A DNA stretch of 64,000 nt from JARRJS01 sp037388885 (GTDB lineage Bacteria; Gemmatimonadota; Gemmatimonadetes; Longimicrobiales; RSA9), in NCBI GenBank assembly GCA_037388885.1, contig JARRJS010000003.1, positions 1 to 64,000 of the forward strand, given 5' to 3'. Position numbers and translations under genes: made by a program. The notes beneath the pieces are model-generated. The model searched no databases. It saw only the letters and a list, made by a program, of their open reading frames with translations, and was not told the DNA's origin. The first letter of the stretch is position 1. Every line of letters begins with the position of its first letter. This document shows, piece by piece, positions 1 through 7,201 of this stretch.

Positions 1-472
1 GATCCGCCAGCTTCGCCAGGTCGGCCCGGTTCTCGTCCAGGTGGCTCATCAGCGAGTCCGACGCCACCGCCACCGCGATCATCTCGCGGCCCTCCTCCGT
101 CGTGCCGATGGAGAAGACCTTCACGCGCGGACTCGCCTGGTCCAGCATGCGCATGTATTCGTAGACTTCCTTCGAGTACGGTAGCTTTCCCGGAGCGCCC
201 GCGATGTCGCCCAGCTCCTTTGCCGGCGTCGGCACCGTGCCGGACGCAGGCAGGTAGTCCACGAGGGGAGACAGGAAGAACGGCTCCGTGGTGTACTGGT
301 GGATCTTCTGCGTGTACGCCGAGTCGATGGGCTGCGATGGGTCGCGCCCGGGCTGCGTGGCCGATGGGGGCGGCTCCTGGGCCGACGGCTGCTGCGCGGT
401 GGCAGGGTTGCGGGGCAGGGTGGCGACGGCGACGACAACGGCGAGGACGAAACCGAACATGGGACGGCGCAT
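1..472 (-). CDS. M14-family zinc carboxypeptidase, N-terminal part (cut by window edge)
   Basis: Partial gene read from the ATG at 472 leftwards off the window, so it has no stop here; 157 codons are visible. The protein opens with MRRPMFGFVLAVVVAVATLP, a signal peptide that should be cleaved near a TAQQ site. It then has a proline-rich linker and a region (about residues 55-150) with PLVDYLPASGTVPTPAK, KEVYEYMRMLDQASPRVKVF and TTEEGREMIAVAV. This layout is typical of the N-terminus of exported M14 zinc carboxypeptidases; the HxxE zinc site would follow a little further on, outside the window. It would act in the periplasm or outside the cell on C-terminal residues of peptides. It is divergent from the dehydrogenase genes that begin at 625. 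Confidence 0.75.
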   Translation of the reverse strand, partial: MRRPMFGFVLAVVVAVATLPRNPATAQQPSAQEPPPSATQPGRDPSQPIDSAYTQKIHQYTTEPFFLSPLVDYLPASGTVPTPAKELGDIAGAPGKLPYSKEVYEYMRMLDQASPRVKVFSIGTTEEGREMIAVAVASDSLMSHLDENRADLAKLAD

Positions 473-624
473 GGTCAGACTCCGGGAGGATGGAGTGATC
501 GTGTGAGTCCGGCGTGATGGGGAGGCAATGTGCGAAGCTGCCGTTGTGTGCACAAGCGCACGCGGAACGGCCGCTCGGGCGCGGGCGGTGGCGAACCGGA
601 CGTACGGAACGGAGAGAATGAAGG

Positions 625-1632
625 ATGGCGACGATAGATGCAGACGAACGCCGCGAGATCCTGCGGTTGATGCTGCTGGTCAGGGCGTTCGAGGATGCGG
701 TGTCGGAGATGGCCCGGGGGGACGAGCCCCTACCGGGGATGCAGATCCTGTCGACGGGGCAGGAGGCGGCCGTGGCGGCCGTGCGGGTGCTCCGGGAGGA
801 CGACGTCCTCGTGAGCAACCATCGCAGCCACACCCACCTGCTGGCGCGGCAGGTGGACCCGGGCGCGCTCATGGCAGAGCTCATGGGCAAGGCGGACGGC
901 CTGAACCGCGGGAAATCCGGGACGCTCCACCTCGTGGCGCCGCAGGTGAACGTGCTCATGACCTCGACGGTGGTGGGGGCGGGCGCACCGATGGCGGTGG
1001 GAGCGGCGTTTGCGCAGCAGTACCGCGGGGAGGCAGCGCTCACGATGGTCTTCTTCGGCGACGGGGCTGCAGCGGAGGGGAGCGTCCACGAGGCCATGAA
1101 CCTGGCCTCCGTGTGGAAGCTCCCGGTGCTCTTCGTGTGCGAGAACAATCACTGGGCGGGCGCGCAGCGCCTCGAGGCCCACCGCGCCGGGGGCAGCATG
1201 GCCGCCCGTGCGGCCGGGTACGGCATGCCGGGGGAAGTGGTCGACGGGAACGACGCCGACGCCGTCCACGAGGCGGCCGCCCGGCTGTCGGCCGGCGTCC
1301 GCGGGGGCGCGGGGCCGGCGCTGCTGGAGCTCGTCACGTATCGGATGCACGGCCACAGCGAGACGGATCCGCAACGCTACGTCGACCCGGCCGAGCTGGA
1401 CGCCTGGCGAGCACGGGACCCGATCCGCCTGTACAGGGAGCGGCTGCTGGCCGACGGCGTGGTGACTGCCGAGGGCCTGGCCGCGCTGCGCGAGCGAGCG
1501 CGTGAGGCTGTCGCCTCGGCGGTCGCGTTCGCTGAAGCGAGCCCCGACCCCGCTCCGGAGGGAGCCCTGGACGACGTATGGAGCGCACGTATCGGAGTGC
1601 CACCGGCGCCCGGGGAGGCCGCCCATGCGTGA
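625..1632 (+). CDS. 2-oxoacid dehydrogenase E1 alpha subunit (TPP-dependent)
   Basis: 335 residues, the usual length of a pyruvate/branched-chain 2-oxoacid/acetoin dehydrogenase E1 alpha chain. The thiamine-diphosphate motif is present: GDGAAAEG at residues 145-152 and ENN at 173-175. The substrate-channel stretch RSHTHLLARQ and the phosphorylation-loop equivalent YRMHGHSETDP are also visible. The enzyme decarboxylates a 2-oxoacid and passes the acyl group to a lipoyl E2. The ATG at 625 has a GGAG about ten bases upstream. Its last eight bases overlap the start of the beta-subunit gene, so the pair is translationally coupled. No E2 or E3 gene follows, so the substrate cannot be fixed from context. 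Confidence 0.9.
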   Translation: MATIDADERREILRLMLLVRAFEDAVSEMARGDEPLPGMQILSTGQEAAVAAVRVLREDDVLVSNHRSHTHLLARQVDPGALMAELMGKADGLNRGKSGTLHLVAPQVNVLMTSTVVGAGAPMAVGAAFAQQYRGEAALTMVFFGDGAAAEGSVHEAMNLASVWKLPVLFVCENNHWAGAQRLEAHRAGGSMAARAAGYGMPGEVVDGNDADAVHEAAARLSAGVRGGAGPALLELVTYRMHGHSETDPQRYVDPAELDAWRARDPIRLYRERLLADGVVTAEGLAALRERAREAVASAVAFAEASPDPAPEGALDDVWSARIGVPPAPGEAAHA

Positions 1633-2596
1633 GCTCACGGGGGGTCAGGCGATCAACGAGGCTTTGACGCTTGCCATGGCCGGGGACGAGCGGGTCTTCC
1701 TGGCGGGAGAAGGCGTAGGCGTGTCGATCCACCCCTACCCGGGGCCCACGCACGGGCTCCTGGAACGGTTCGGCCGGCGCAGGGTCCGCGACACGCCGGT
1801 GAGCGAGGCGGCCATCGCAGGGCTGGCGGTGGGCGCCGCCACGCTGGGACTGCGCCCCGTCGTCGAGGTGATGTTCTTTCCCTTTATCACCCTCGCCTCC
1901 GACATGCTGGTCAACCACGCCGGCAAGCTGAACTACCTCAGCGGCGGCAAGACGCCGGTGCCCCTGACCGTGAGGGTGAAGGGTGGACGGGTCCAGGCGG
2001 GCTGCCAACATTCGCACAACCTCGAAGCCTGGATCGCCCACGCCCCGGGACTCAAGCTGGTCTGGGGATCCACGCCGGCGGACCTGAAGGGGCTCCTGCT
2101 GAGCGCCATCTTCGACCCCGATCCGGTCATCGTGGTGGAGGAGCCGGCGTTGTTCGGACGCCGGGGTGAGGTGCCGGAAGGGGACGTGCGCGTGCCGCTG
2201 GGTCGGGCTGCCGTCGCGCGGCCGGGATCGGACGTGACCGTCGCGGCGTACGGTGCGGCCGTCCACACCGCGCTGGAGGCAGCTTCCACGCTGGAAGGCG
2301 AAGGTGTGTCGGTGGAAGTGATCGATCTGCGGACGCTGGTGCCCCTCGACCGGGAGGCCGTACTCCAGTCGGTTGCCCGGACAGGGCGCTTCGTGGCCCT
2401 ACACGAGGCCACTCGCTTCTGCGGGTTCGGGGCCGAGCTCGCCGCCATGGTGGCCGAGGAAGCCTTCGCCGACCTGAAGGCTCCTGTCCGACGCGTCGCC
2501 GCTCCCGACACGCCCGTTCCCTTCGCCCCCGGTCAGGAGGCGTTCCACCGCCCGGCAGCCGACGACCTCGTGGCGGCCGTCCGGTCCGTGCTCTGA
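1625..2596 (+). CDS. 2-oxoacid dehydrogenase E1 beta subunit
   Basis: 323 residues from the ATG at 1625, which overlaps the end of the alpha gene; the same frame is open further upstream, but that part lies inside the alpha gene. It has the pyrimidine-binding fold seen in E1 beta chains: GEGVG near residue 28, RVRDTPVSEAAIAGLAVGAA, VEVMFFPF, and a C-terminal transketolase-type domain (SDVTVAAYGAAV, VEVIDLRTLVPLD, HEATRFCGFGAELAA). It forms the alpha2beta2 E1 with the preceding product. The region where many homologues read GGxxxxT near residue 35 is unusual here (SIHPYPGPTHG), which may reflect a non-standard 2-oxoacid. Confidence 0.9.
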   Translation: MRELTGGQAINEALTLAMAGDERVFLAGEGVGVSIHPYPGPTHGLLERFGRRRVRDTPVSEAAIAGLAVGAATLGLRPVVEVMFFPFITLASDMLVNHAGKLNYLSGGKTPVPLTVRVKGGRVQAGCQHSHNLEAWIAHAPGLKLVWGSTPADLKGLLLSAIFDPDPVIVVEEPALFGRRGEVPEGDVRVPLGRAAVARPGSDVTVAAYGAAVHTALEAASTLEGEGVSVEVIDLRTLVPLDREAVLQSVARTGRFVALHEATRFCGFGAELAAMVAEEAFADLKAPVRRVAAPDTPVPFAPGQEAFHRPAADDLVAAVRSVL

Positions 2597-2603
2597 GGGC
2601 CTC

Positions 2604-4622
2604 TCACGCCGAGGCCGGTGCGGCGTTCCAGTAAGGCCCCTCCATGTAGCTCATGAGCTCATCGACCAAGAGGCACAGCAGCTGCTGCGAAGCCGGGTCG
2701 ACGATCCAGTCGTCCTGCGGCTTGCCGTCCACGAAGCCGTCGAACTTGGCCCGCATGTCGTGACGCAGCTTGTTGAGCGCGCCGTTCAGGTTCCCCTCGG
2801 TGATCATCGTCCGGACCGCGGCCAGGTTGTTGGACAGGGCGCCTTTCCGGTTGTCGGCGGACCCGCGGAACGCGGAGTCGGGTAGCGCCTGGATGTAGCC
2901 GTCGATGAACTGGAGGGCCTCGGCGGCTGAAAGGACGTGGATCGCCGTCGTGTCGGCGCCCAAGCCGCCGTCGTCGTCGAGAACGTCCAGCGCCGCGTGG
3001 TAGAGACCGGGGGCGACGTACACGTGCGCGTCCGTGACCGTCCCCCGTCCCTCCGGTGGCTCGTTCGTCTCGACCAGCGTGCCGGTCAGCGTCGCCTGGT
3101 CGCCGAACCGCCACAGCGCGGTATGCGTGTCGAGATAGCCGGGATCCGTGAAGCTGCCATACATCGCTGGGGTGTCCCCCGGGAGCAGGTATCCGGGCAC
3201 CGTGGTCGAGACGCTGTCGATGACGACGTCTGGCGCGACGTTCAGCACGGTCACCGCCGCGACGGCGTTGACTGCGCGGGACGGGCCACTGTCGGTCACC
3301 TCGACCTGGGCGATTCCCTGGTACTCGTCGAACCAGGTGTGGGTGGCTGTCGGATCCGAGGACCAGGGGGTGTCGTACACGCTGTCACCGTTTACATCCC
3401 AACGGTACTGGAGCGGATCGTGCTCGGGGTCCGAGGATGCCGACGCGTCGAACACGATCGGTGTGCCCTCGTTCGCCACGTACGGCCCGCCGGCCACCGC
3501 CAACGGCGGGTCGTTCGCCAGCAACCTCGGCAGGCCGTTTTCCGCGATGACGGCGTCGATCAGGCCAGGCCCCGGGAAGTCCGACATGATCATGCCGACG
3601 CGCCCGTGATCCCCTTCGTCGAGGACGTGCGACGGGCATTCGTTCCCGTAGCAGGACGTCAGGTACCGGTACGTGCGCTGGTTCATCCCGTTTTCGTACC
3701 TGGGAGGGATCCAGATCCCGTGCGCGAAGACGACCGGGGCGATGAGCCACGGGGCGGGGGACGCCCCGCTGGTGAAATTGACGTACCAGGTTACTGAATC
3801 CTGCGCCGACGAACCCTGCGTCATCGCGCCATCGATGTGGTCACGGATGTACGACCATTTGTCGTTGAAGGACCCGTGTGTCAGATACATCGCAGAGTTG
3901 TCTTGGCTCGCGAGGGTGTACCAGGGGAAGCCGAACAGGTTGCCCTGTGAGTCGTGGCCTGTGAAGTCCTGCAGGATCACAATCTTCCCACGCACATCCC
4001 CCAGGCGCGGCGCTCTACCGAAGTGCCCCGCGGGATCTCCCCGCCAGAAGATGGATGCGTACGCCAGGGAGTCCCTATACCACTCGAACGTCCCCGCGAA
4101 CGTCCGGTCGTTCTGATCGTTGAATTCCGGGTCCTTCTGGACCCGTACGATGATGGTTTCGTTCGTGTGGGCAGCGAGGAAATCCTTGAACACCTCCAGT
4201 ACGTCGCTACCGAATTTCGCATTCTCGTTGATGATCCCGTGGTAAACAAAGAGGGAGTCCCTGTCGTGTCGAAGACGGATGTCGAAGGCGCGGATGCCCG
4301 CCTCAAGCTGTCGGGCCAGGCCAAGTGTCTGGCATTGCGCCACACCCCAGAAGCCGGCGTCCCGCGACATGGTCTCGTGGGTTCCCGGAATGGACAGGTC
4401 GGACAGGCGAAGGTCGGCCGGAAGCTCTCCCATCCAATCGGGTCGGTCATACTGGAAGCTGGTGTCATCGCTGAACCACGGCGTGGTGTTCAGGATAGGC
4501 GTGCCCGGTTCGACGGGCGTGGCCGGCTCCTCGTTCCGGACGGGGGCGAGTGGCTCGCGGTCACATCCCGTCAGCAGGACGGCCGCGGCGACGAGCGTTG
4601 CGAAGGATGATGCCCTGATCAT
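2604..4622 (-). CDS. PI-PLC X-domain lipoprotein with PKD domains
   Basis: 672 residues. The first 20 residues are a lipoprotein signal with the lipobox LLTGC (Cys20). Residues about 65-350 form a phosphatidylinositol-specific phospholipase C X domain. The first catalytic histidine is in SIPGTHETM (His82) and the second in VYHG (His128), with RAFDIRLR and TIIVRVQKD strands between and after. One clear PKD-type domain (about 370-460, GGPYVANEGTPIVFDASAS) and a second, weaker one (about 465-570) follow, then a helical C-terminal tail. Bacterial PI-PLCs cleave phosphatidylinositol or GPI anchors by a metal-independent cyclisation. Surface attachment plus PKD modules suggests action on external lipid. 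It is convergent with the E1 beta gene, seven bases apart. Confidence 0.85.
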   Translation of the reverse strand: MIRASSFATLVAAAVLLTGCDREPLAPVRNEEPATPVEPGTPILNTTPWFSDDTSFQYDRPDWMGELPADLRLSDLSIPGTHETMSRDAGFWGVAQCQTLGLARQLEAGIRAFDIRLRHDRDSLFVYHGIINENAKFGSDVLEVFKDFLAAHTNETIIVRVQKDPEFNDQNDRTFAGTFEWYRDSLAYASIFWRGDPAGHFGRAPRLGDVRGKIVILQDFTGHDSQGNLFGFPWYTLASQDNSAMYLTHGSFNDKWSYIRDHIDGAMTQGSSAQDSVTWYVNFTSGASPAPWLIAPVVFAHGIWIPPRYENGMNQRTYRYLTSCYGNECPSHVLDEGDHGRVGMIMSDFPGPGLIDAVIAENGLPRLLANDPPLAVAGGPYVANEGTPIVFDASASSDPEHDPLQYRWDVNGDSVYDTPWSSDPTATHTWFDEYQGIAQVEVTDSGPSRAVNAVAAVTVLNVAPDVVIDSVSTTVPGYLLPGDTPAMYGSFTDPGYLDTHTALWRFGDQATLTGTLVETNEPPEGRGTVTDAHVYVAPGLYHAALDVLDDDGGLGADTTAIHVLSAAEALQFIDGYIQALPDSAFRGSADNRKGALSNNLAAVRTMITEGNLNGALNKLRHDMRAKFDGFVDGKPQDDWIVDPASQQLLCLLVDELMSYMEGPYWNAAPASA

Positions 4623-5091
4623 GGATGACCTCCCGGCGATGCTGCATGCGGCATTGAGGCCTTCAGCGGAATCTGAGGGTGCAGAGTGAGGTGAAGGTCA
4701 GCGGCGAATGTGGGCGAGCAGGTGGAGGCGGACGGAGGGGCATCCTGCGAGGTTCGTGACCCGACGGGTCCTTCGAGGAACGCATCGACACCACGCCCTT
4801 CTCGACAGGAAGGAGATGGAAACCAGCCTCCCCCGGGTCTGGAACCGCCGTCGTTCGCGAAGTGGCTCGGTCATATCCACGTGACGGCGTCTCCGTAGGT
4901 GTCCTTTGCCAATGTACGGACCCTTCCGCTGTGCGAAAGGGTGCGTGAATCTATTGGGAGATGGCCGCTCGGACGGAATCGCGAACATGATGGCCGGGCG
5001 CTTGCGTGGCGTTGGGGGGGCCGAATCGGTCACACTCTCGGGTCGGGGTCCGTCAACAGGATGACCTACCCGACCGAGTGAGGAGGTGTCT
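4623..5091. other. Intergenic region between PI-PLC and DUF1801 genes
   Basis: 469 bases without a convincing gene; open frames here lack family features. It holds a hairpin (4920-4942: a ten-base stem with one mismatch and loop TGT) of unknown role, and the ECF41-type promoter listed separately at 5028-5054. The promoter of the leftward PI-PLC gene must lie near 4630-4700, but I see no clear -35/-10 pair. Confidence 0.6.
5028..5054 (+). promoter_or_regulatory. ECF41-type promoter of the DUF1801 gene
   Basis: GGTCACA (5028-5034), exactly 16 bases, then CGTC (5051-5054). This matches the published ECF41 signature TGTCACA-N16-CGTC at ten of eleven fixed positions. It lies 37 bases before the ATG at 5092, and the first 13 bases (CGGTCACACTCTC, from 5027) are identical to the copy at 6466. 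Confidence 0.7.
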
Positions 5092-5577
5092 ATGAGCCCA
5101 AAGAAGGGCACGCAGAAGTCCGCGAAACGCACTAACGCGAAAGGCAAGCCAACCGCGGGATTCACGGACGAGGAACGAGCCGCGATGAAGGAGCGTGCCC
5201 GGGAGCTGAAAGCAGCCTCGCGCCGCGGACCCGGCGCGAAGAAGGCGGACGGGGAAAGCGACGTGCTCGCGAAGATCGCCGAGATGCCGGAACCGGATCG
5301 CGCCATGGCCGAGCGACTTCATGCTCTCATCAAGGCCAGCGCGCCGACCCTCTCGCCGAGAACGTGGTATGGGATGCCCGCGTACGCGAAGGACGGCAAA
5401 GTCGTCTGCTTCTTCCAGAGCGCGCAGAAGTTCAAGAGCAGGTACGCGACACTCGGGTTCAGCGACAAGGCAAATCTCGACGAAGGCGCAATATGGCCGA
5501 CCGCCTTCGCGCTGAAGGCGCTGACCACCGCCGGAGAGAAGAGGATCGTGGAGCTCGTGAAGAAAGCGGTGAGCTGA
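5092..5577 (+). CDS. DUF1801 (YdhG/iron-chaperone-like) protein
   Basis: 161 residues. I start at the ATG at 5092 because AGGAGG lies five bases upstream (5081-5086); a GTG two codons earlier overlaps that site. The first 60 residues are Lys/Arg/Ala-rich and look disordered. Residues about 75-160 form the DUF1801/YdhG fold (HALIKASAPTLSPRTWYGMPAY, GKVVCFFQSAQKFKSRYATLGF). Function is not established for the family; a frataxin-like role has been proposed. The gene converges with the sigma-factor gene (stop codons three bases apart) and has its own ECF41-type promoter, so it is probably a direct target of that sigma factor. Confidence 0.8.
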   Translation: MSPKKGTQKSAKRTNAKGKPTAGFTDEERAAMKERARELKAASRRGPGAKKADGESDVLAKIAEMPEPDRAMAERLHALIKASAPTLSPRTWYGMPAYAKDGKVVCFFQSAQKFKSRYATLGFSDKANLDEGAIWPTAFALKALTTAGEKRIVELVKKAVS

Positions 5578-5580
5578 GGA

Positions 5581-6465
5581 CTACTCCCCCGGCTTGCCGC
5601 GGAATTCCTCCAACGCCATCGACGCGAGCGTGGCGCGATCGGCCACGGCATCGAGGCTGGTGATCCTTCCACCGCCGAAGGTGAGCCGGAGCACGAGCAG
5701 CATCCGCCCCTTGACCGGCACCAGGATGCCGACCTCGTCGTCGATGAGGCCCGACAGCGCCGCATCCGCGCGTCCCTTGAAGAACTCCGCCACGGCGGTG
5801 GGGCCGTGAACCTCCGCCGGGCCGCCCATGCGGATCGCCTGGGCGTCGCAGCGGAAGACGACGTCGGGATCGAGCACCGCCACGAGCGCCTCGAAATCAC
5901 CGGCCTTGGCGGCGGCGATGAACGCCTCGACGACCTCCCGCTTGCGGCTGCGATCGACGTCGGACGTCGAGGCGCCCCGCACACGCCGCCGCGCCCGGCT
6001 GGCCAGCTGCCGCGTGGCCACGGGCGTCCGTCCGACGATGGGCGCGATCTCGTCGAACGGAAGGTCGAACATGTCGTGGAGCACGAACGCTACGCGCTCC
6101 GCTGGCTTCAGCGTCTCCAACACGACCAGCAGGGCCAGCCCCACCGCCTCGGCAAGCTCGGCATCCTCTTCGGGGGTGCGCGGGTGGCGCCGCGCGGCAC
6201 GCGGTTGCGGCTGGTGCACGCCCAGCGTCTCCTCCCGGCGTGCCTTGCGCGTGCGCAGCATGTCGAGACAGACCCGCCCCACGATCGTCGTCATCCAGCC
6301 GCCGAGATTGTCTACGCCGCCGGCACCCGCACGGCTCATGCGCAGCCATGCCTCCTGCACGGCGTCGTCCGCCTCCGCAGCCGAGCCCAACATGCGGTAG
6401 GCCACCCCGCGCAGGTGTTCGCGGTTCTTCTCGAATCGTCGGGCCAGGAGCTCGCGTTCATCCAT
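5581..6465 (-). CDS. ECF41-family (SigJ-like) RNA polymerase sigma factor with C-terminal SnoaL-like domain
   Basis: 294 residues. Sigma region 2 is at about 10-75 (LRGVAYRMLGSAAEADDAVQEAWLRM). Region 4 is at about 115-170 (LKPAERVAFVLHDMFDLPFDEIAPIVGR). A SnoaL/NTF2-like domain of some 115 residues follows (VVEAFIAAAKAGDFEALVAVLDPDVV). ECF41 sigma factors have no dedicated anti-sigma protein; the C-terminal domain controls activity. The gene is preceded by a full match to the ECF41 promoter, implying autoregulation. ECF41 factors usually sit beside a carboxymuconolactone decarboxylase, oxidoreductase or epimerase; here the flanking genes are DUF1801 and VOC instead. Confidence 0.9.
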   Translation of the reverse strand: MDERELLARRFEKNREHLRGVAYRMLGSAAEADDAVQEAWLRMSRAGAGGVDNLGGWMTTIVGRVCLDMLRTRKARREETLGVHQPQPRAARRHPRTPEEDAELAEAVGLALLVVLETLKPAERVAFVLHDMFDLPFDEIAPIVGRTPVATRQLASRARRRVRGASTSDVDRSRKREVVEAFIAAAKAGDFEALVAVLDPDVVFRCDAQAIRMGGPAEVHGPTAVAEFFKGRADAALSGLIDDEVGILVPVKGRMLLVLRLTFGGGRITSLDAVADRATLASMALEEFRGKPGE

Positions 6466-6466
6466 C

Positions 6467-6493
6467 GGTCACACTCTCTCGTCGTGTCCCGTC
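6467..6493 (+). promoter_or_regulatory. ECF41-type promoter reading toward the VOC gene
   Basis: GGTCACA (6467-6473), 16 bases, CGTC (6490-6493). It reads rightward and would give a leader of about 165 bases before the VOC gene at 6668. It starts immediately upstream of the sigma gene's start codon and is back-to-back with the leftward promoter at 6502-6528. Confidence 0.6.
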
Positions 6494-6501
6494 ATCCCAT
6501 T

Positions 6502-6528
6502 GACGAAGGCACTTCGCCTGATGTGACA
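6502..6528 (-). promoter_or_regulatory. ECF41-type promoter of the sigma gene (autoregulation)
   Basis: On the minus strand TGTCACA (6528-6522), 16 bases, then CGTC (6505-6502). This is a perfect match to the ECF41 promoter consensus, about 37 bases upstream of the sigma start codon at 6465. Confidence 0.75.
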
Positions 6529-6667
6529 ACAAGGAGACGATGAGCAAGCTATGGCAAACCAATACGGAGGCCGAATCTCCGGTCGTGATGAAGCCGCGGC
6601 CTCGATTGTGCCGCCTGTGCCGGAACGGGAACAGAATGAACCGCACGATCCATAGGGGAGGAATAAG

Positions 6668-7000
6668 ATGAATCCTACGATTCACGCCCTGGTGGTCCCG
6701 GTGTCCGACCTGGACGCCGCCAAAGCAATCTATACCGCGCTGTTCGGCGAGCCGCACACCGACCAGCCCTACTACGTCGGCTACGACGCGGACGGCTTCG
6801 AGGTGAGCCTGGCTCCGAACGGTGACACCGACGCCGGGCCGGTTGCCTACGCCGATGTTGAGGATCTCGACGGCGTGCGTACGAAGCTGCTGGCCGCCGG
6901 TGCGACCGAGCGCAGCGCGCCCCGCGAGGTGGCGCCGGGAGTGCGAGTGTGCGTGCTGGAAGACGCGGACGGCAACCCGGTCGGCCTGAGGGGCAAGTAG
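6668..7000 (+). CDS. VOC-superfamily (glyoxalase/bleomycin-resistance-like) protein
   Basis: 110 residues, one vicinal-oxygen-chelate module of two beta-alpha-beta-beta-beta repeats: HALVVPVSDLDAAKAIYTALFG at the start and VRVCVLEDADGNPVGLRG at the end. Such proteins bind a metal and act on small thiol or aromatic substrates, or sequester drugs; the substrate is not predictable. GGGGAGGAA lies just before the ATG. The ECF41-type promoter at 6467 points toward it. Confidence 0.85.
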   Translation: MNPTIHALVVPVSDLDAAKAIYTALFGEPHTDQPYYVGYDADGFEVSLAPNGDTDAGPVAYADVEDLDGVRTKLLAAGATERSAPREVAPGVRVCVLEDADGNPVGLRGK

Positions 7001-7201
7001 AGGTCCCTCGTGCCGGCTCGACGCGAGGGAGGCGTCAACCGCACCACAGGGAGGGGCACTACTTTTTGTCGGTCGATTGAAACGGGGCCTCCGATGGTCG
7101 CGTAGAATAGGAGAGTACGACGGGGCGATATGCGCTGTGGGGCTGGGCGTGCCGATCGCGCAACCTGAACAACGGTTTTCCGGACCAGCGAGGTTGAGAC
7201 G

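Noticed and set aside
528..1505. 325-codon open frame overlapping the E1 alpha gene
   Set aside because: Arg/Gly/Ala-rich product in another frame of a well-supported gene.
7077..7108. Sigma70-like promoter TTGAAA...TAGAAT before the GT39-like gene
   Set aside because: The boxes are 20 bases apart, too far for a confident call.
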